Part shown: piece by piece, positions 24,804 through 35,384 of the stretch
Position numbering within the stretch: the stretch's first letter is position 1
How the letters are laid out: every line of letters begins with the position of its first letter
The notes under the pieces: model-generated
What the model was told of the DNA's origin: nothing
The model's input: only the letters and a program-made list of their open reading frames with translations
Databases searched by the model: none
Origin: Nomia melanderi
Lineage: Eukaryota > Arthropoda > Insecta > Hymenoptera > Halictidae
Direction of reading: 5' to 3'
Length of the DNA stretch: 64,000 bases
Assembly: GCF_051020985.1 (NCBI RefSeq)
Contig: NC_135001.1
Span: 12,951,896-13,015,895, forward strand
Program-made: the position numbers and the translations under genes

Positions 24804-27800
24804 GTAAGCATTTGTACAAAAGTATATTTTTACTCTTTTTTGTGCTGCTACAAGTATGTAAATAGTAACATTAACACGTTGATCGCGTGACTGAACAAAA
24901 TTATTTTCTGAAATGTTTGGACAAGCTTCTTACAATAATAAAGTTTTATTTACCATAAATATTAGGTTTTATATGAGTAGAACCGTCGACGAACTTTAAT
25001 GGCTGACAGTGAACATACGACCGGAAAAAAGTTAAACATAATTTTGAAAAATTGCATGTTCGTCCTCAAAGTCCGTAATGCGTTGCTGTTAAAAATTCAT
25101 GCAGATAATACGATTTGGTCGATGCAGCCCAATTTAAATCTTAAAAGGGCGTCGCCCAGTCAGAGAAAAAATTTGTTAGAAGCAACATCAGAAACGAGAG
25201 AGGATGAGAAGTATTGCGAATGCAAGAAGCGCACACCAACAACGTCGTCCTCGTTTTTTCTCCTTGGAGATTCCCTCATCTTGCAATGATCTCGCGTTAC
25301 CATTATTCTTCGTCCACGAGTTTCTATTTCGCGACATGCTAGCTTGGTTTACATTTCCAGTAGAGCTCCATCGAATCACATAATATGTAAAATGCAAAAA
25401 TGTGCAAATATCAAAACTTCATGTAACTGAAAGCCAACTAACCCATTAGGTTCCAAATAAAAATATTTAGGAAAATACATTTATATTCATAATGTACGTT
25501 AACTAAGTTATCATTTTCAAGGAAAATAAATATTTTTATAAAAAATCCTGTTCCAACTGTCAACAGAAAATTTATTAAAAAATCGATATGAATTTGATAT
25601 TTATTCTATGTGCACGTTTATTCCAGAAGTTAAGGATTGATAATTAAATTTGACGAAATCTGAACGTTATTTACTTTGGAACGTTTGAAACTTTCGTCGC
25701 GAGCTGATATGATATTAGGGGTTAAATTGTAATTGCTATTGCTGTTGTAGAATTTACTAAAAAATCTTCAGTTATTAATACTCAATATTTAAAAAGTTCA
25801 AATTAAGTAAAGTGTTAACAGAAATATTTATATCAGCATCTTTTAGTTTGGATCAATAATAGCATAACAAAATTTGAAAACGTTAGAATTATCATTGTTT
25901 TAATAGTAAATCTCTATTAAACTTGTGTCACTAATATTATTTCGTGTTTTTCTTACAATTAGATTGAAGGTGCTCGTGCATACTCTATTTTACGGAGTAA
26001 TTCCTTTATTTCCGCTCAATTCCCTTCGAACGTCTAAAGCATTCCCTTCAAATAGGAATTCTGAAATTTTCAAATTAGCTCTTTTAGCGTAGCACGACAA
26101 TACCTATCGACGGTATAAACTTAATTAAAAAGTTCCGTTTTCCGTAAACACGACTTCTGAGAACAATCGTCGGCAATTTTCCGGAAATCAAAGTATTCTG
26201 TTCTCTTGACAATGGGTTACCGTGCACTGTGGAACAATTCAATTTGTCATAGTCTCGCCTGCAATTTCTTCGGTTACTGGACATGGATATTTCACAAAAA
26301 ATTTCTTCCTTTTTTTCATTGAAATCATTTTTTAAATCCCACGAAGGAATTATTTAGCAATATAATAACCATTATGTTGATATTAGATTACATAAATCGA
26401 ACACACATTATTTGCTTGTACATTTAGTTTACAGCTGTTTAGAAATGTTCTCAGATCACATGTTCATAAAATGAGTGTGATAATAGGCAGTGTAAGAGAA
26501 ATATTTAATTTTAGTATAATTTGGAATTTTTTAGTGAAATGTGTTTTAAATTTAGTAAATGTTCTGCAAAAACTGAATTTTATTTATCATATAGGAAACA
26601 TTATAGAAAGATACAATTAATATATTAGGTATGATAATTGTATTCGCATTCACATTAATAATTAAATCTATTCTTGCGAGGAAAAAGGCAAGTTAATAAT
26701 CAGATTTCTATGTGTTAATTATAGTTACACTCTCAAATTCAAGAAATTTAATAAATAAAAACAATTTAATAAACAAGTTGATGCCTTTATGCCTTTTTCC
26801 ACAAATTCATGGATGTTTTCAAAGTGCGATTTGAATTGTCTTTGTCTGGCTCCAATTTTAGAATATACACTGCTGAACCAGGGGTCACAGAAATTGATTC
26901 TGAATTTCAAATCATAGAATATTCTCTTCCTTTCGATGTCTAGATAGGGAACCAATCATTAACAAACTTTAACTACTTGAACAATTTAGAACACAGATTG
27001 GAACCAATTTTCGAAGTTAGTACGGAAACGAAAATCGAAGAGACAGTAACTAGACGAGCATCGGATGGAGCAGTCCCCAACAAGAGCGCACTTGTACTTA
27101 CATTCCAGGAACTGCTCTTGTATCATTCAATGTATCTACCATAGAATTTTCGTGTATCCTCGAACTCGAATTTCTGTATGTTAATGCAAATTCCAATATT
27201 TCCTACATGTTACGTGTAAATCTTAGTAAACGTCCATTCATGTAATAAATCTAATTCCAACTGTGACAAATTAGCTGAATTTCATTACTGATATAGAATT
27301 CGTCATTCGATATAGTCGCGTACGATAATCATTCTTATAAGTCGATAGATTCGTTTAATATCACTGTATTGAAGTACCTATTATTGAACTCAATGTCATA
27401 GCTACAGCTTGCAGTGTTCAGGAAAATCTTACTTTAAGTAATAAGTGGATTTGATTTCAAATCGTACTTATAATGTTGAAAATAAAATATGTTACTTGTC
27501 GAAACAAGTATTTTAAATAGCAATTAAAGATAATACTTGCAATATTTCTGTTTAACTTGATTATGTTGATTCTACGTGCACAAAGAAGTAATCTAAAAGA
27601 GAAATATGTCAGGTAACATACTTTTTTAAAAGTATAAAAGTATAAAAGCAGATACATTAACTTCACATTTGAAACACCAAAGTATTTAATTTTACACTTC
27701 AAATTATTAACACACGTAAAAAATATGTTACCGAACTGTCTCTTTATATTTAGGGCATCATATCTAAATTCGTAGCATACATACATGTAATATTTCCTTA

Positions 27801-27895
27801 GTTCCTAATCACTTTATTTATTATCCTTAGTTTCTAAGTACTTTATTCTTTAAATTACGTATCTCAACAAAAGACGTTTTGAAATTATTTTTCAG
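24804..27895 (+). other. PDE7 intron (3.1 kb)
   Basis: AT-rich noncoding DNA. A TTAACACGTTGATCGCG sequence at 24871 resembles a lone family C end, but no partner end was found. A short tandem repeat of AAGTATAAA lies near 27630-27650. The open frames here, such as 24999-25289 and 27457-27786 (minus), have no recognisable content. Confidence 0.75.
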
Positions 27896-27991
27896 GACGA
27901 TCACTACCAGTATTATGCGTCCATCTTTTTCATTGGTATGGACTGTTACAACACTTCAACTTAGACGTGGTAACGGTGTGGAAATTATTCG
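27896..27991 (+). CDS. PDE7-type phosphodiesterase, fourth visible exon
   Basis: This 96-nt exon has acceptor ATTTTTCAG and donor G|GTAAGA. It completes residue 129 and encodes 130-160 plus one base. The peptide L-C-V-H-L-F-H-W-Y-G-L-L-Q-H-F-N-L-D aligns with the mammalian PDE7A segment T-F-H-L-F-S-L-H-G-L-I-E-Y-F-H-L-D. It forms the first helices of the phosphodiesterase fold. Confidence 0.95.
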
Positions 27992-28334
27992 GTAAGAGCA
28001 CTACTGCACCATTATAAGTATTTTTATACCCTTCCCAATTGTTCTGAAGCTAAACTGTTCTTCAATAGGCTTTAGATGATAGTATACACAATGTCCATAT
28101 ATCGGACTTTTCGAAAACTATCTGAACAAATATAGTAGTAAAGTGAAAGTTTAACATACAATTTGTTAAGGCTTCGTACAGGCCTGGTTTATGTCAGGGA
28201 CGAAAGTGTTGGAGTACTGGGGGTGTTAAGCCGGGGCTTGACCGGCAGACCCTCGCGGAAACAAATTTTACACTCTTCGTTCCGTTAAAAGGTGTCCTAG
28301 CCATAAGTCAGGCAAAGGACGTAACCGAATAAGG

Positions 28335-28440
28335 AGGGGCAAAAGTGCCTTCCAAGCCAAATCGACCTTCACACATACCATTCGATAGATCTCTCGAAGA
28401 AATTGCTTTATACCAAGTTTTAAGCCCCTGTTCCTGCTAT
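28335..28440 (+). repeat. Dispersed hairpin repeat, copy 1
   Basis: It opens with GGGGCAAAAGTGCCTT and continues through CCAAATCGACC and ATTCGATAG to AAGTTTTAAGCC. The same order of blocks recurs at 50637-50745. The opening blocks pair on themselves (GGCA-AAAG-TGCC here, GGACA-AAAG-TGTCC there). Family unknown. Confidence 0.65.
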
Positions 28441-28679
28441 TAGGACAGTGACAGGGTGGAATGCTGTAGACAGTTTATGCTTCACATTTTATAAAGTTCG
28501 TTTTTCATATTAAAAAGAAATTATGTTAAATTATGTTTCACTCAAATCCTGTAACAAATGTCCAAAGAAATCGATAAAAAACGTATTACAGTCTTTATAA
28601 TGATTGCACATCAACCCCAATAAATGAGAAGAAATTTTTACGTTGAAAGAAATATATTACTAAATTAAAGAATGTCATA

Positions 28680-28761
28680 CAGTGGGGCCCCGGACTTACG
28701 TCCTAATTGATTCTGGAGTGAGCGACATAAGTCGAAAAGGACGTAACTCGGGGACCCACTG
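28680..28761. mobile_element. 82-bp TA-flanked MITE, CAGTGG ends
   Basis: It runs from CAGTGGGGCCCCGGACTTAC to the mirror GTAACTCGGGGACCCACTG, between TA dinucleotides at 28678-28679 and 28762-28763. The arms are about 25 bp with few mismatches. CAGTGG-type ends with TA duplications are typical of pogo/Tigger-like Tc1/mariner elements (family knowledge). It is too short to encode anything. Confidence 0.88.
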
Positions 28762-30033
28762 TACTTCGAGATATAAAGAGTTAATCATCAATAAATTGAT
28801 TATTAGTCACTACGATAGTTTACCATTTCCCAGATCATTTTCAGGTCCTTTGTACGTTAACAGACGCCTCGTTAAATCGAGTTAGTGTTAAAATAATACA
28901 GAAGTTGATTAAAAGGACGTGACCTTTTTCAATCGTCTATGAAACATGCAGCTCGCAGAATTGTGCGTGAAGCATGTTTACATCATTTCGCATAGATTCC
29001 CTGCGTTCGAATCGCTCCGTATTGTATGTGTAGTTATAACAGCATATGGCAGTGTTTACTTAGCGCGTTTGCGGAATTGAACGAGTATTTCCGCAATATC
29101 GCTACCCCCATCCCCACCCCGTGCCCTCGTCGCCTTTTCCCATCCCCTGTATCGCCGAGTTTCATGATATTCCCGTCGAGACGGAATCTGCGGTTCCTAT
29201 TAATAATTGTTACTTTCTTTCGACACGAAATTTTTACGTCATCGTCAAGTTAAAATACAGGTCGGAAGCTATTCGTCATCATTAAATATTCAAAAGGGGA
29301 GAGTCCCACAAGAGAAACGATCCCCTTATGCTGTGTATTCATATTTATAGATCGCGCGACGCTTATTATTTATTTATTCTGTAGAAGATTTCCATACAAA
29401 CAGGATATATGCAGTACCGCGTATCAGAGCAACCGTGAATATTTAAGATACTTCTTTGGTCAATAATGTGGAAGAAACTCGCGTAAAGGTATGCGTTAGA
29501 ATATTTAATCATCAAAATTTCTACTGACGAAGACGTTATGCTGTGATAACCTCGTGGTTAGAACTCTTTGGAGATTAGTTTCTTTAAGATTTTATGTAAC
29601 AATTAATGATGATGAGTACGGTGGAAGACCATGTAGAGATGATTTGGAGATTAATGAAAATAAGAGAATTAATGGGGAAAGTAGACTTGAAGGTCTTACC
29701 AAGCAAAACTATAACAGCTTCTAAGTACCTAATCGATTAAAACTTTCTTCAAATAATTAGTCAAATTTTATTTTATTTTATTCTTTCCGAATAACGCACA
29801 TCGATGTAGTCGCTAACAACGTTGTAATGACATTAAACGTCAAAAATTTGCTTTTTAAATAAACTTCGTAAGCCATTTTAAAAGGAAATTGAAATGAGGA
29901 TATTTTGGGTGTCTTGTCAAAATGATTAACTTCATAAAACGAAAAGTAATTTCATAGAACTGATAAAATTACATACATGAAGGACTAATTAAAGATTTTG
30001 AAATTAAAATTAAAACCCTTCCAAAAAATGCAG

Positions 30034-30206
30034 TTAGTCACGTTGATCTGTTAATGACTCATGCAAAGACAGTATTTAATCGTCTTTGTACTTATTTGAT
30101 ACCAGCCTTCATCGAGGAGGGCTATCACAGTACAAATCCTTACCACAACAGTATACACGCGACGGATGTAACTCAAGCGATGCACTGTTTCCTCCAAGAG
30201 AAAAAA
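30034..30206 (+). CDS. PDE7-type phosphodiesterase, fifth visible exon (HNxxHxxD metal site)
   Basis: This 173-nt exon has acceptor AATGCAG and donor AAA|GTGAGT. It completes residue 161 and encodes 162-218. It carries the phosphodiesterase signature Y-H-N-S-I-H-A-T-D (197-205): His198 is the expected proton donor to the leaving group and His202 a metal ligand. The stretch Y-H-S-T-N-P-Y-H-N and D-V-T-Q-A-M-H-C-F-L is close to mammalian PDE7 rather than PDE4 or PDE8, which supports the subfamily call. Confidence 0.97.
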
Positions 30207-30339
30207 GTGAGTACCAATATTCGGCTACCAAATGTAGAACCACAAGTTATATATTCTGTAACTGTTAATGGCCACTATGTCGCCATCTTAAAATAAACTC
30301 GAATAAAGTAAATAAATCAATATATCGAATATAACGGAA

Positions 30340-30380
30340 ACAAAAGGATATATATATTTTATATATATATATATATAAAA
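30340..30380. repeat. TA dinucleotide microsatellite
   Basis: About 40 bp of TATATA repeats with one TTTT interruption, in the short intron between two catalytic exons. Confidence 0.85.
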
Positions 30381-30436
30381 GACAAATGAATAAATGGATC
30401 AACATGGAATAAAGATTATATGTTGCGCAATTATAG

Positions 30437-30568
30437 ATTAGAATGCACTTAACCAACTTGGAGATCATGGCTTCGCTGATAGCAGCGGTGACACACGATT
30501 TGGATCATCCAGGCGTCAACCAACCATTTCTCGTCGCTACCAGCAATCACCTGGCTGCTCTCTATCAA
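30437..30568 (+). CDS. PDE7-type phosphodiesterase, sixth visible exon (HD motif)
   Basis: This 132-nt exon is in phase 0 at both ends, with acceptor AATTATAG and donor CAA|GTGAGT. It encodes residues 219-262. It holds T-H-D-L-D-H-P-G-V-N-Q-P-F-L (237-250). His238 and Asp239 are the HD pair that ligates the catalytic Zn/Mg centre. The next AG, four bases downstream, would break the frame, which fixes the acceptor. Confidence 0.96.
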
Positions 30569-30661
30569 GTGAGTTGAATGTTTTCAAAATGTATGTAAAC
30601 TGTGATAGTCAAATTTGGCTGGGATTTAGACGTCTTATTAACTGCGAGCGCGTGGTTCCAG

Positions 30662-30835
30662 AATACTTCAGTTCTTGAAAATCATCATTGGAGGTCGGCG
30701 ATAGGATGTCTTTTAGAAAGCGGCGTTTCCGATCAATTGCCCGATAATGTCAGACCAGAACTTCAACGACACATTAGTTCATTGATCTTGGCTACAGATA
30801 TCACGCGGCAGCAAGAGTTTCTCGATCGATTCAAA
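30662..30835 (+). CDS. PDE7-type phosphodiesterase, seventh visible exon
   Basis: This 174-nt exon is in phase 0 at both ends, with acceptor GTGGTTCCAG and donor AAA|GTAAGT. It encodes residues 263-320. N-T-S-V-L-E-N-H-H-W-R-S-A and L-I-L-A-T-D-I-T-R-Q are family-wide helices of the catalytic domain and match PDE7 closely. The acceptor's pyrimidine tract is weak, but the protein match settles it. Confidence 0.96.
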
Positions 30836-32227
30836 GTAAGTTCAGAAAAATGCTAGCTTATATGAATACAAGGGAGACACATTGTTTTAACATCACCACG
30901 TTCTTGTGGCTTTTGCAATAACCAAATTCGATTTTTTAACATTATCATGATTCTATAACTTGCGTCGGTCTAATCTCACTCTCGTTCCTTTAACCCTTTA
31001 TATCCTGAATTATGCCACTTTTAATTTTCCTATTATTTCCATTCTAGAATTTAAGTTAATAAGTAATTTGCAAACATTTGATGCATGGCAGCTTTTTCAT
31101 GAAACGATATTTTGAAGCACCTTTAGGATATGAAAGATTGAAAATACTTTTGTATCTGAAAGAAGTAACAAAATTATTGACAATACACGTGTTCCTACTT
31201 GTTCAACATTATCTCGAATGTATAGCCGAACTGAGAATCGTATCTGGTTTAAATAATTTATTGCTTAGTTTGGTAATTAATCACTTACATATCAAAATAC
31301 ATTTTATACGTAGTAAATGGAAAAAAAATTTGATCTGTTTCGAAATAACTATTTTTTCATAAAACTGAATGAGTATAGTTGCATTATCATTTTGGAATAC
31401 AAACATATTTTCATATTGATGTATAGTTTCGTATAACACGAATTTACATAATTCAACCAATTTTAAAAATATAGGTAATTACCGTGTTATACGATCCATT
31501 TCACATCAAAGTACTCCAATAAACTTTACCTTCTTCGTCCATCTTTAGCATAAATCTCATTTCGTATACAAAATTTCCACGACTGAACTGATCTCTTTCT
31601 CAATTAATTTGAATATTTTATCATAAGTAGACTGTGGATCTTTACGCGTTTATGACATTTGAAATTTTATAAAATGTGAGAAAACTTTGCTTACTTATTT
31701 TAAGCATATTATTTTATTAGGTTCTGTATTTTGAGCTTAAGAAATAGTTTAGTTAACGTAATGAATTTCTACCCTGCTCTAGTTTCAATCAAATTAGCAT
31801 AGTTTTTAGCGTACTTCTGATAATTATACTGATTTAAATAATCATTTTCGAGAAATTTTCTTGTGATGACCTGCTATTCTGAGTTCTGCAACCAATCATT
31901 TTTTGAGCTGAGCAAACTTAAAGCACCGCATAATAACTTTACAAAAGACTAACAACACAGAATAACTACTCCTTCAAAAATAATCCTAAATGTTTCGATA
32001 TTATCTTCTAAAAACAAAAATTATCCAAAACTCATTCTTTCTGTTTCGACCATCAAATTTTTCAAAGTAGAACAAAATTTTACTTTTTAATTTTCATTTT
32101 TCCTCGAAGCATTTGTCATGTCTCGTAAACTCTCAAGCGCTATAAACTCCCATAAAAACGACGCTTTAGTAACAAACAAATTGGTAAATAATTATTCATA
32201 ATTGTTACATCGCTTAAATTTTTGTAG
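30836..32227 (+). other. PDE7 intron (1.4 kb)
   Basis: AT-rich, no exon. A TTTAACCCTTTATATCC sequence near 30990 resembles a single family E end, but its partner was not found. The open frame 31078-31362 has no recognisable content. Confidence 0.75.
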
Positions 32228-34138
32228 CATTATCTGGACGAGAATCTGTTGGAAATGAGGCGGCCGGAGGATCGGCATTTCATTCTCCAGATAGCCTTAA
32301 AATGCGCTGATATATCAAACCCGTGCAGACCTTGGGACATCTCGAGGAAGTGGTCGTACAAAGTATGCGAGGAATTCTTTCGACAGGGCGATTATGAACG
32401 TCGACTGAACCTTACGGTGACGCCATTATGCGATCGGCATACCACTAGCATACCAAAGATACAGGCTGGATTCTTTAAATTGGTAGTGACACCTCTTTAT
32501 GAGGAATGGCATCGTTTCCTGGGCGACGGTCTAAGCGTCTCGCTGATGGAGCATTTGCGCGGTAATCAGAAAAAATGGGAGGCGTTGATCCTGCAGGAAG
32601 CGTCAAAGGAAACGGATACGGAGATCTCGGAGCTAGAAGAAGCGGAAGATGCGGTCAGCTCGGTGGAGGATCCAGGAGCGGACGAAGACACGGGAAGCAT
32701 CGATTTGTTCATACCAGCGGCGTACGTCCAGTCCTCTCGGATGCAAAGTTTGCCAGCTCGAGTCGGCCTCGAGCGAGTCGGAAGACGTCATTCTGTGCCA
32801 ATGAGCATCACGAAACCGTTGGTGCTTCTTCCGCGTGCCACGGCAAGACGCGAGAGTTTGCCGAGCGAACACATCAAAACGAAAAACCTGTCCTTGCGGC
32901 TGGAAGATCAAAGCCCTTTGGGGCGAAGCTCGTTGTCTTTGTTGTCGTCTAAAAGCAGCGTACACGAATTGTCCCCGAACATGAATGTAACGGAGCGGCC
33001 AGTCAGCGCTGAAAGTCTTCTACCGGAACCAAGCATCGCGAGCATCACCAACAGCGCTGAAGCGTCGAGATTGAGTTCAGTGCTTCAACCGGACAATCAG
33101 AAACCAGGGACTCAGTCGAAACAACTGACGAGACAACAGACTTTCCCACCTTTGCAGCCATACGTTAGAACGAGATACCTATCAACAACCGCAGAAATGT
33201 CGCAATGTTACTCGCAGATTTTGATCGAAGCCGACAGTTCCAGTTCCTCTTCGTGTTCGATGAAGCAAAAGTCTTGTTCGAACGGCCATTGCGGCACGCC
33301 GCCAACGCACGACGGAGATTCCTCGCAGACCAAGACCAATGTCGAGAAGATCATGTCCAGAGAATCGTTTCCTGTGGACGTTACTAGTAAAAGACGTGGC
33401 TCTGCGATAGCAGATACTCTTAGACCAAGAACCGACGTCATTTCGACTGCCGATCATCCGCGACGTCACTCAGTACAAACTATTCGCATCGACGACGCGA
33501 ACTTTAAGAACCGTCACAAACGACCTGCCTCTGCTCAAGAATCGGATTCTACTCAAATTCTCTACGCGTCACTGATCGGTTCCCGCGGCGATAAAGAGTC
33601 GCGCAACAGCGAAACAGAATTGAAGCCGGACCCAAGTGTACCCACGTTGAAGGCAAAGAAAGAAAGTGAGAAAATATTATGGCAAGATCAGCGGACTACA
33701 ACACCGTTAAGTAAACCCGACCAGTGTAGTTCGACGCATATTGCGAAGCTGAAGTGTGTCGAACCTGAATTACGAAGATACTCAACTCCTGTGCCAGAAA
33801 CTAAGACAATAATGACTGATGCCAGTGGCAGACGATTTACTGCGATACCAGTGTCTTCTGAACTCAGCACTCATAAAGTGTTCTTCATTGGTAGCCCGCC
33901 GGATTCACCACCTCTAATCCAAAGCATATCGTCGTCCAGCGACAGTGGTAGTGAACCGCGGAAAAGTATTGGTGATAATGAAATTGTTTCCGCTGGTAGT
34001 AAACGCGACTCGGATGTCGTAAAGGAGAAGAGCTCAAAGGTTGCCAAATTAAGCCTTGACGTACAAATGAAGGAGAATGTTGATCCACGTGCGGTTGAAG
34101 ATCCGAAAGGAATGGCGTTATCTCGAAAGGGAAGCCAG
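32228..34138 (+). CDS. PDE7-type phosphodiesterase, eighth visible exon (end of catalytic domain and long tail)
   Basis: This 1911-nt exon is in phase 0, with acceptor TTTTTGTAG and donor CAG|GTACTA. It encodes residues 321-957. The catalytic part (321-440) includes A-L-K-C-A-D-I-S-N-P-C-R, where Asp348 is the last metal ligand and Asn351 lies in the nucleotide pocket, and P-K-I-Q-A-G-F-F with the invariant purine-binding Gln399. From about 441 it turns acidic (E-L-E-E-A-E-D), then Ser/Thr-rich and disordered-looking. The tail has RRx(S/T) motifs at Ser509, Ser530, Ser712, Ser735, Ser839 and Thr858, plus a poly-Ser run near 657-662. Mammalian PDE7 ends soon after the catalytic domain, so the tail is an added region. 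The frame stays open 35 codons into the next intron. Confidence 0.96.
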
Positions 34139-34532
34139 GTACTAATTTTAACTTGTTACGCGTATCTGTGTATCTTGAAGGTCGTAATTTCGTATTACAT
34201 GGGTAGATTGCAAGTGTTTAGGGACTTATTATTGTATGAAACCTAGTTAAATAACAGTTTTAATCAATTCCATTTAATATTATTTTGTATCTTATAGAAG
34301 CGTTCATTAAAATAGTAAGCTTTCATATAATACTTGTTTGCAACAATTTATTCGTAAAAACATGAATTTTCAAATAGTATTATAAACAGCTATAACTTTT
34401 TTAATTGAATTTCTTGCTGTTTGGCTTCCAAATATTTTTAAAGTCATTTTATAGGATTCTGTTATTGTCTAACCAGAAAGATAAATAACACAGAATACAG
34501 TGATTTTATTTTTATTTCATCTGTTGTATTAG
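34139..34532 (+). other. PDE7 intron, open for 35 codons
   Basis: The donor CAG|GTACTA is weaker than the others in this gene. If the intron is kept, the reading frame continues to a TAG at 34244-34246 and adds 35 residues starting V-L-I-L-T-C-Y-A-Y-L-C-I-L-K-V-V, a hydrophobic stretch. The rest of the intron is AT-rich. Confidence 0.7.
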
Positions 34533-34674
34533 TCATGGGCCAGGAGACGAGGATCTGCTCCAGTTGGTCTTTTATCCAGATTAGATGATATCATTGTTCC
34601 ATCTATACCATCTACTAGGGTTGATCACACTTCCAGACGTGGATCTGTACCAGCTGACATTACAAGGCATCAAG
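34533..34674 (+). CDS. PDE7-type phosphodiesterase, ninth visible exon (two RRGS motifs)
   Basis: This 142-nt exon has acceptor TTGTATTAG and donor CAAG|GTACAA. It encodes residues 958-1004 plus one base. It starts S-W-A-R-R-R-G-S-A-P (Ser965) and ends with R-R-G-S-V-P-A-D-I-T (Ser995). Both fit PKA (RRxS) and mode-1-like 14-3-3 (RxxSxP) patterns. The motif style continues from the previous exon, which supports membership of the same protein. Confidence 0.9.
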
Positions 34675-35187
34675 GTACAATAATAAAATATAAGTTTTAA
34701 TATTTACATAGTGAAAGTGGAGATATATTGTACTTTTTAAAAGGAATCTATTATATATTAGTTGATGTAGGGAACATACAACTGAAAATTGATAGTTTAA
34801 CTTTGGTTGTAAATTTTTCTTAGGAAAAAGTGACTTTTTTTACAAAATAAATACTGGTCTACATACAATCTAGATACCAAAGAAAGTCTGTGCAAACGAT
34901 GGAAATAACTAACATATTAGACATGTAAGTTATATACTACATGTGAAACATAACATACTCAATTTATCTAACTGATGTCTAGCATGTAAGTCATTTCCAA
35001 CATTCTGTTCACTAACACTATGTAAATACAAATGATGTTATTATACAATCACATTCCTGAGTCCTTTAAAAACAGCGTAGTCATGACTAACAATAACATG
35101 TTAATGACAACTTTAATTTCAATTAGATTCTTAGAAATAATAAAAAAGTTTCACTTAATAATCTTACAATTTTTATCGTCTCTTTAG
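34675..35187 (+). other. PDE7 intron (513 bp)
   Basis: AT-rich intron with donor G|GTACAA and acceptor TCTCTTTAG. Nothing else was seen. Confidence 0.8.
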
Positions 35188-35310
35188 GTGGAGGCTGTAA
35201 TCGATTAGCCTTAGGAATTAGGGAGGGTAATGCTGTAACACCCAGAAGAGCCAGTCTTCCACAAGAAACTGCTCTTGGAAACCTTCTTGGCAATATTTTA
35301 TCGTTAACCA
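35188..35310 (+). CDS. PDE7-type phosphodiesterase, tenth visible exon (RRASLP motif)
   Basis: This 123-nt exon has acceptor TCTCTTTAG and donor A|GTACGT. It completes Gly1005 and encodes 1006-1045 plus one base. It contains T-P-R-R-A-S-L-P-Q-E (Ser1027), again RRxSxP, followed by the hydrophobic helix-like G-N-L-L-G-N-I-L-S-L. The lengths and phases of the neighbouring exons fit exactly. Confidence 0.88.
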
Positions 35311-35384
35311 GTACGTATATGCCCTAAGTCATATTGATAAAAAAAATTGAACTCAGTATTCACGAAACTCTTGAATATTTTCAG

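Larger units (their letters stand above)
27992..30033 (+). other. PDE7 intron (2.0 kb) with repeats
   Basis: The stretch 28180-28450 is GC-rich and includes a dispersed hairpin repeat. A TA-flanked MITE follows at 28680-28761. Positions 28970-29260 are GC-richer and hold an open frame (29026-29253) without recognisable content. The remainder is AT-rich. Confidence 0.75.

Noticed and set aside
30442..30568. Alternative acceptor at 30440-30441 for the HD-motif exon
   Set aside because: It would shift the frame and destroy the THDLDHPG motif.
32633..32965. Minus-strand open frame of 110 codons across the PDE7 tail
   Set aside because: It lies opposite well-supported coding sequence. Its composition is what the antisense of Arg/Ser-rich codons gives, and it has no independent support.
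34139..34246. Treating the open frame to 34246 as the normal end of PDE7
   Set aside because: Exons at 34533, 35188 and 35385 join with exact phase and continue the same RRxS motif style, so splicing at 34138 is the better default. The read-through is kept only as a finding.
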